Below are positions 36,711-38,279 of a stretch of 38,279 nucleotides of DNA, one piece after another. The translations under genes and the position numbers were made by a program. Location: the NCBI GenBank assembly GCA_029261815.1, contig JAJDAQ010000146.1, positions 1-38,279 on the forward strand. Reading direction: 5' to 3'. The notes under the pieces were generated by a model. It saw nothing but the letters and a program-made list of their open reading frames with translations. It was not told where the DNA came from and did no database searches. The DNA is from Deltaproteobacteria bacterium (GTDB taxonomy: Bacteria > Myxococcota_A > UBA9160 > UBA6930). Every line of letters starts with the position of its first letter. Position 1 is the stretch's first letter.

Positions 36711-38279
36711 ATGGCCCACCTCGAAGCCGCTCCGGTCCCGCCGACCTTCCCGTCCGCGGATTCGGAACGGGTCCTATTCCTGATCGATGCGGCCAGTGGC
36801 CTTGAAAAGCGCCTGCTCCAGGACTGGATCGCCGAGAACCGGCCGCCCGGCGGAGACCTCGCGATCCAGACCCTGGAACTCCCCGCCTCGCGGCGTCGCC
36901 GTGGACGACTCGACCCGGCCCTCGATGCTGCCCTCGCTGCGGGCGACGACCCGCTGCTAGCACCGCTTCGCGTCGCCTGGCTGGCGCGCGAGCACGATGG
37001 CGAACGGACGGCTCGGCTATCGGACCTATTGAAGCTCGGCGACCCGCGCGATCCCGGGCCGCTGCGTTCCCGCTGGATTCGCCAGCGGGAACCGGAGCGC
37101 TGTCGCATCGTCTGCGCGGAACCGGCCCCCGCGTCGGAGCTCCGCGAGCGCTGGCAACGCAACGCGACGTCCGACGCAGGGCACACCGTCGGGTTGGCCG
37201 AGTTCGTTTCGCAGCAGGCCGCGCTGGCCCTGGACCGTGCGGAACGCCGCATGCGCGGCGCTCGCTACAAGGTCCCGCGCTTCGTGCACGAGAGCATCCT
37301 TCAGCGCCCCTCGTTTCGAGGAGAAATCGCGGGCCTGGCGCGGGAGCTGGGCAGAAGCGAGGACGACGTTCGAGCCGAAGCTGCGAAATGTCTGAAGGAG
37401 ATCGCAGCGACACATTCGCCGTTCGTGATCGACCTCGTCGTCCAACTCTGGCGCGTGCTCTACACCCGCGGCTATGGCGACGTTCTCCACTACGAGAAGA
37501 GTGAGCTCGACCGGATTCGCGGGATCGCCCAACAGCACCCGGTCGTGTTCCTGCCGACCCACAAGTCGAACCTCGACCATGGTGTGCTCCAGACCGTGCT
37601 GCATCAGAACGGCCTGCCTCCGAACCACACGGCCGGCGGCATCAACATGAACTTCTTCCCGTTGGGGCCCCTCGTCAGGCGCAGCGGTGTCTTCTTCATC
37701 CGGCGCTCGTTCAAGGACGCCAAGGTCTACAAGGCCGTCTTGCGCCACTACATCGACCACCTGATCGAGAAGCGATTCCCGCTCGAGTGGTACATGGAGG
37801 GTGGTCGGAGCCGTGTCGGAAAGATGCGAGCCCCCAAGTACGGGTTGCTGTCGTACGTCGTGGACTCGTGGCAGCGCGGATCCTGCGACGACGTGTATCT
37901 GATCCCCACATCGATCGCTTATGACCAGATCCAGGACGTGGGGCCATACGCCGCGGAACAGCGCGGGGGAGCCAAGGAGAAGGAGTCGTTTGGGTGGCTG
38001 GTGCGGGTACTGAGGACGATGCGGCGCCGTTACGGTCGGATATACCTCAACTTCGGCGAGCCCGTCAGCGTTGCGTCGGCGGTGCAGAGGTATGAACCCG
38101 GCCATGAGCCCGATCCCGAGGATTCCAATCTCGAGGTTCAGAAACTCGCCTTTGAGGTAGCGGTCCGCATAAACCGCGCGACCCCCATCACCCCGATCTC
38201 GCTGGTGACGTTGGCGATGCTCGGCGCCGGGGATCGGGCTCTCACCGTCACCGAGACTTTGGAGGCGCTCCGCGAGTTC
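36711..38279 (+). CDS. plsB: Glycerol-3-phosphate acyltransferase PlsB, 3'-truncated
   Basis: 523 residues are visible and the frame runs off the window end (E. coli PlsB has 807). It acylates sn-glycerol 3-phosphate at position 1, the first step of phospholipid synthesis, at the inner membrane. Acyltransferase motif I is PTHKSNLDHGVLQTVL (His284, Asp289), followed by AGGINMNFFPLGPLVRRSG. Motif II is VFFIRRSFKDAKVY, motif III WYMEGGRSRVGKMRAPK (Glu363, Gly364, Arg366), then LIPTSIAYDQIQDVGPY. The N-terminal region (residues 1-200) is the poorly conserved PlsB extension; the block TVGLAEFVSQQAALALDRAERRMRGARYKVPRFV is family-typical. ATG 36711 lies 6 nt after TAGAAT and 48 bases after the M20 stop. 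No ribosome-binding site. Confidence 0.92.
   Translation, partial: MAHLEAAPVPPTFPSADSERVLFLIDAASGLEKRLLQDWIAENRPPGGDLAIQTLELPASRRRRGRLDPALDAALAAGDDPLLAPLRVAWLAREHDGERTARLSDLLKLGDPRDPGPLRSRWIRQREPERCRIVCAEPAPASELRERWQRNATSDAGHTVGLAEFVSQQAALALDRAERRMRGARYKVPRFVHESILQRPSFRGEIAGLARELGRSEDDVRAEAAKCLKEIAATHSPFVIDLVVQLWRVLYTRGYGDVLHYEKSELDRIRGIAQQHPVVFLPTHKSNLDHGVLQTVLHQNGLPPNHTAGGINMNFFPLGPLVRRSGVFFIRRSFKDAKVYKAVLRHYIDHLIEKRFPLEWYMEGGRSRVGKMRAPKYGLLSYVVDSWQRGSCDDVYLIPTSIAYDQIQDVGPYAAEQRGGAKEKESFGWLVRVLRTMRRRYGRIYLNFGEPVSVASAVQRYEPGHEPDPEDSNLEVQKLAFEVAVRINRATPITPISLVTLAMLGAGDRALTVTETLEALREF

Noticed and set aside
34611..36719. 702-residue minus-strand frame over the M20 gene and hydrolase
   Set aside because: It crosses two genes and lacks any domain; both underlying genes have intact catalytic motifs.

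Overview
The window is high-GC, gene-dense DNA (roughly two-thirds G+C) from a Gram-negative bacterium. Evidence for an outer membrane includes a DUF1302-type beta-barrel, a LolA-like lipoprotein-sorting protein, YhcB and PlsB. A PEP-CTERM tail implies an exosortase elsewhere in the genome. The mix of fused CaiB/BaiF CoA-transferase, LLM oxidoreductase, SCP-x-type thiolase, several VOC proteins, DUF3604 and a membrane-fused spermidine-synthase-like protein would fit an environmental deltaproteobacterial-type lineage (Myxococcota/Binatota-like). The sequence alone does not settle the taxon. I see no phage, insertion sequence, CRISPR array, rRNA or tRNA.

Layout. 1-2.9 kb: 5'-truncated DUF3604 (PHP-like) gene translationally coupled to a small spermidine-synthase-like methyltransferase. 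2.9-4.1 kb (minus): PEP-CTERM alkaline phosphatase. 4.3-7.0 kb: rubrerythrin, a GlpC/HdrD-like Fe-S protein and an extended DUF3501 protein, a recurring redox/oxidative-stress set. 7.1-10.5 kb: fused class III CoA-transferase (minus) divergent from a metallo-beta-lactamase-fold protein. 10.5-13.8 kb: unknown 185-aa protein and a membrane-fused spermidine-synthase-like protein. 13.9-14.6 kb: YheU (UPF0270) and YhcB/ZapG-like genes, convergent. 14.7-16.65 kb (minus): DUF455 ferritin-like protein overlapping an ATP-grasp protein. 16.7-20.0 kb: SH3-like secreted protein, DUF1302 barrel and LolA-like protein. 19.9-22.9 kb: two divergent alkaline-phosphatase-superfamily phosphodiesterases. 22.9-24.6 kb: HIT protein, rhodanese, SdhC-like cytochrome b. 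24.6-26.9 kb: LLM oxidoreductase and thiolase. 27-30 kb: VOC protein, small membrane protein, CYTH protein, tandem-VOC protein, HAD phosphatase. 30.2-32.1 kb: two secreted beta-helix (DUF4097-like) proteins. 32.2-38.3 kb: GPH-type transporter, small HTH regulator, membrane-anchored alpha/beta hydrolase, M20 amidohydrolase, and a 3'-truncated plsB.

The strongest cross-cutting signal is transcriptional. About twenty-five genes have a TANNNT hexamer (a -10-like box) shortly before the start. For eight of them it sits exactly 6-7 nt before the start codon and no Shine-Dalgarno sequence follows it, the signature of leaderless mRNAs. Where the box lies about 18 nt or more upstream, a Shine-Dalgarno-like sequence usually appears in between. 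This pattern also decided several start codons. Most genes are single units or two- to three-gene operons on alternating strands, with very short divergent gaps and several overlapping convergent ends.
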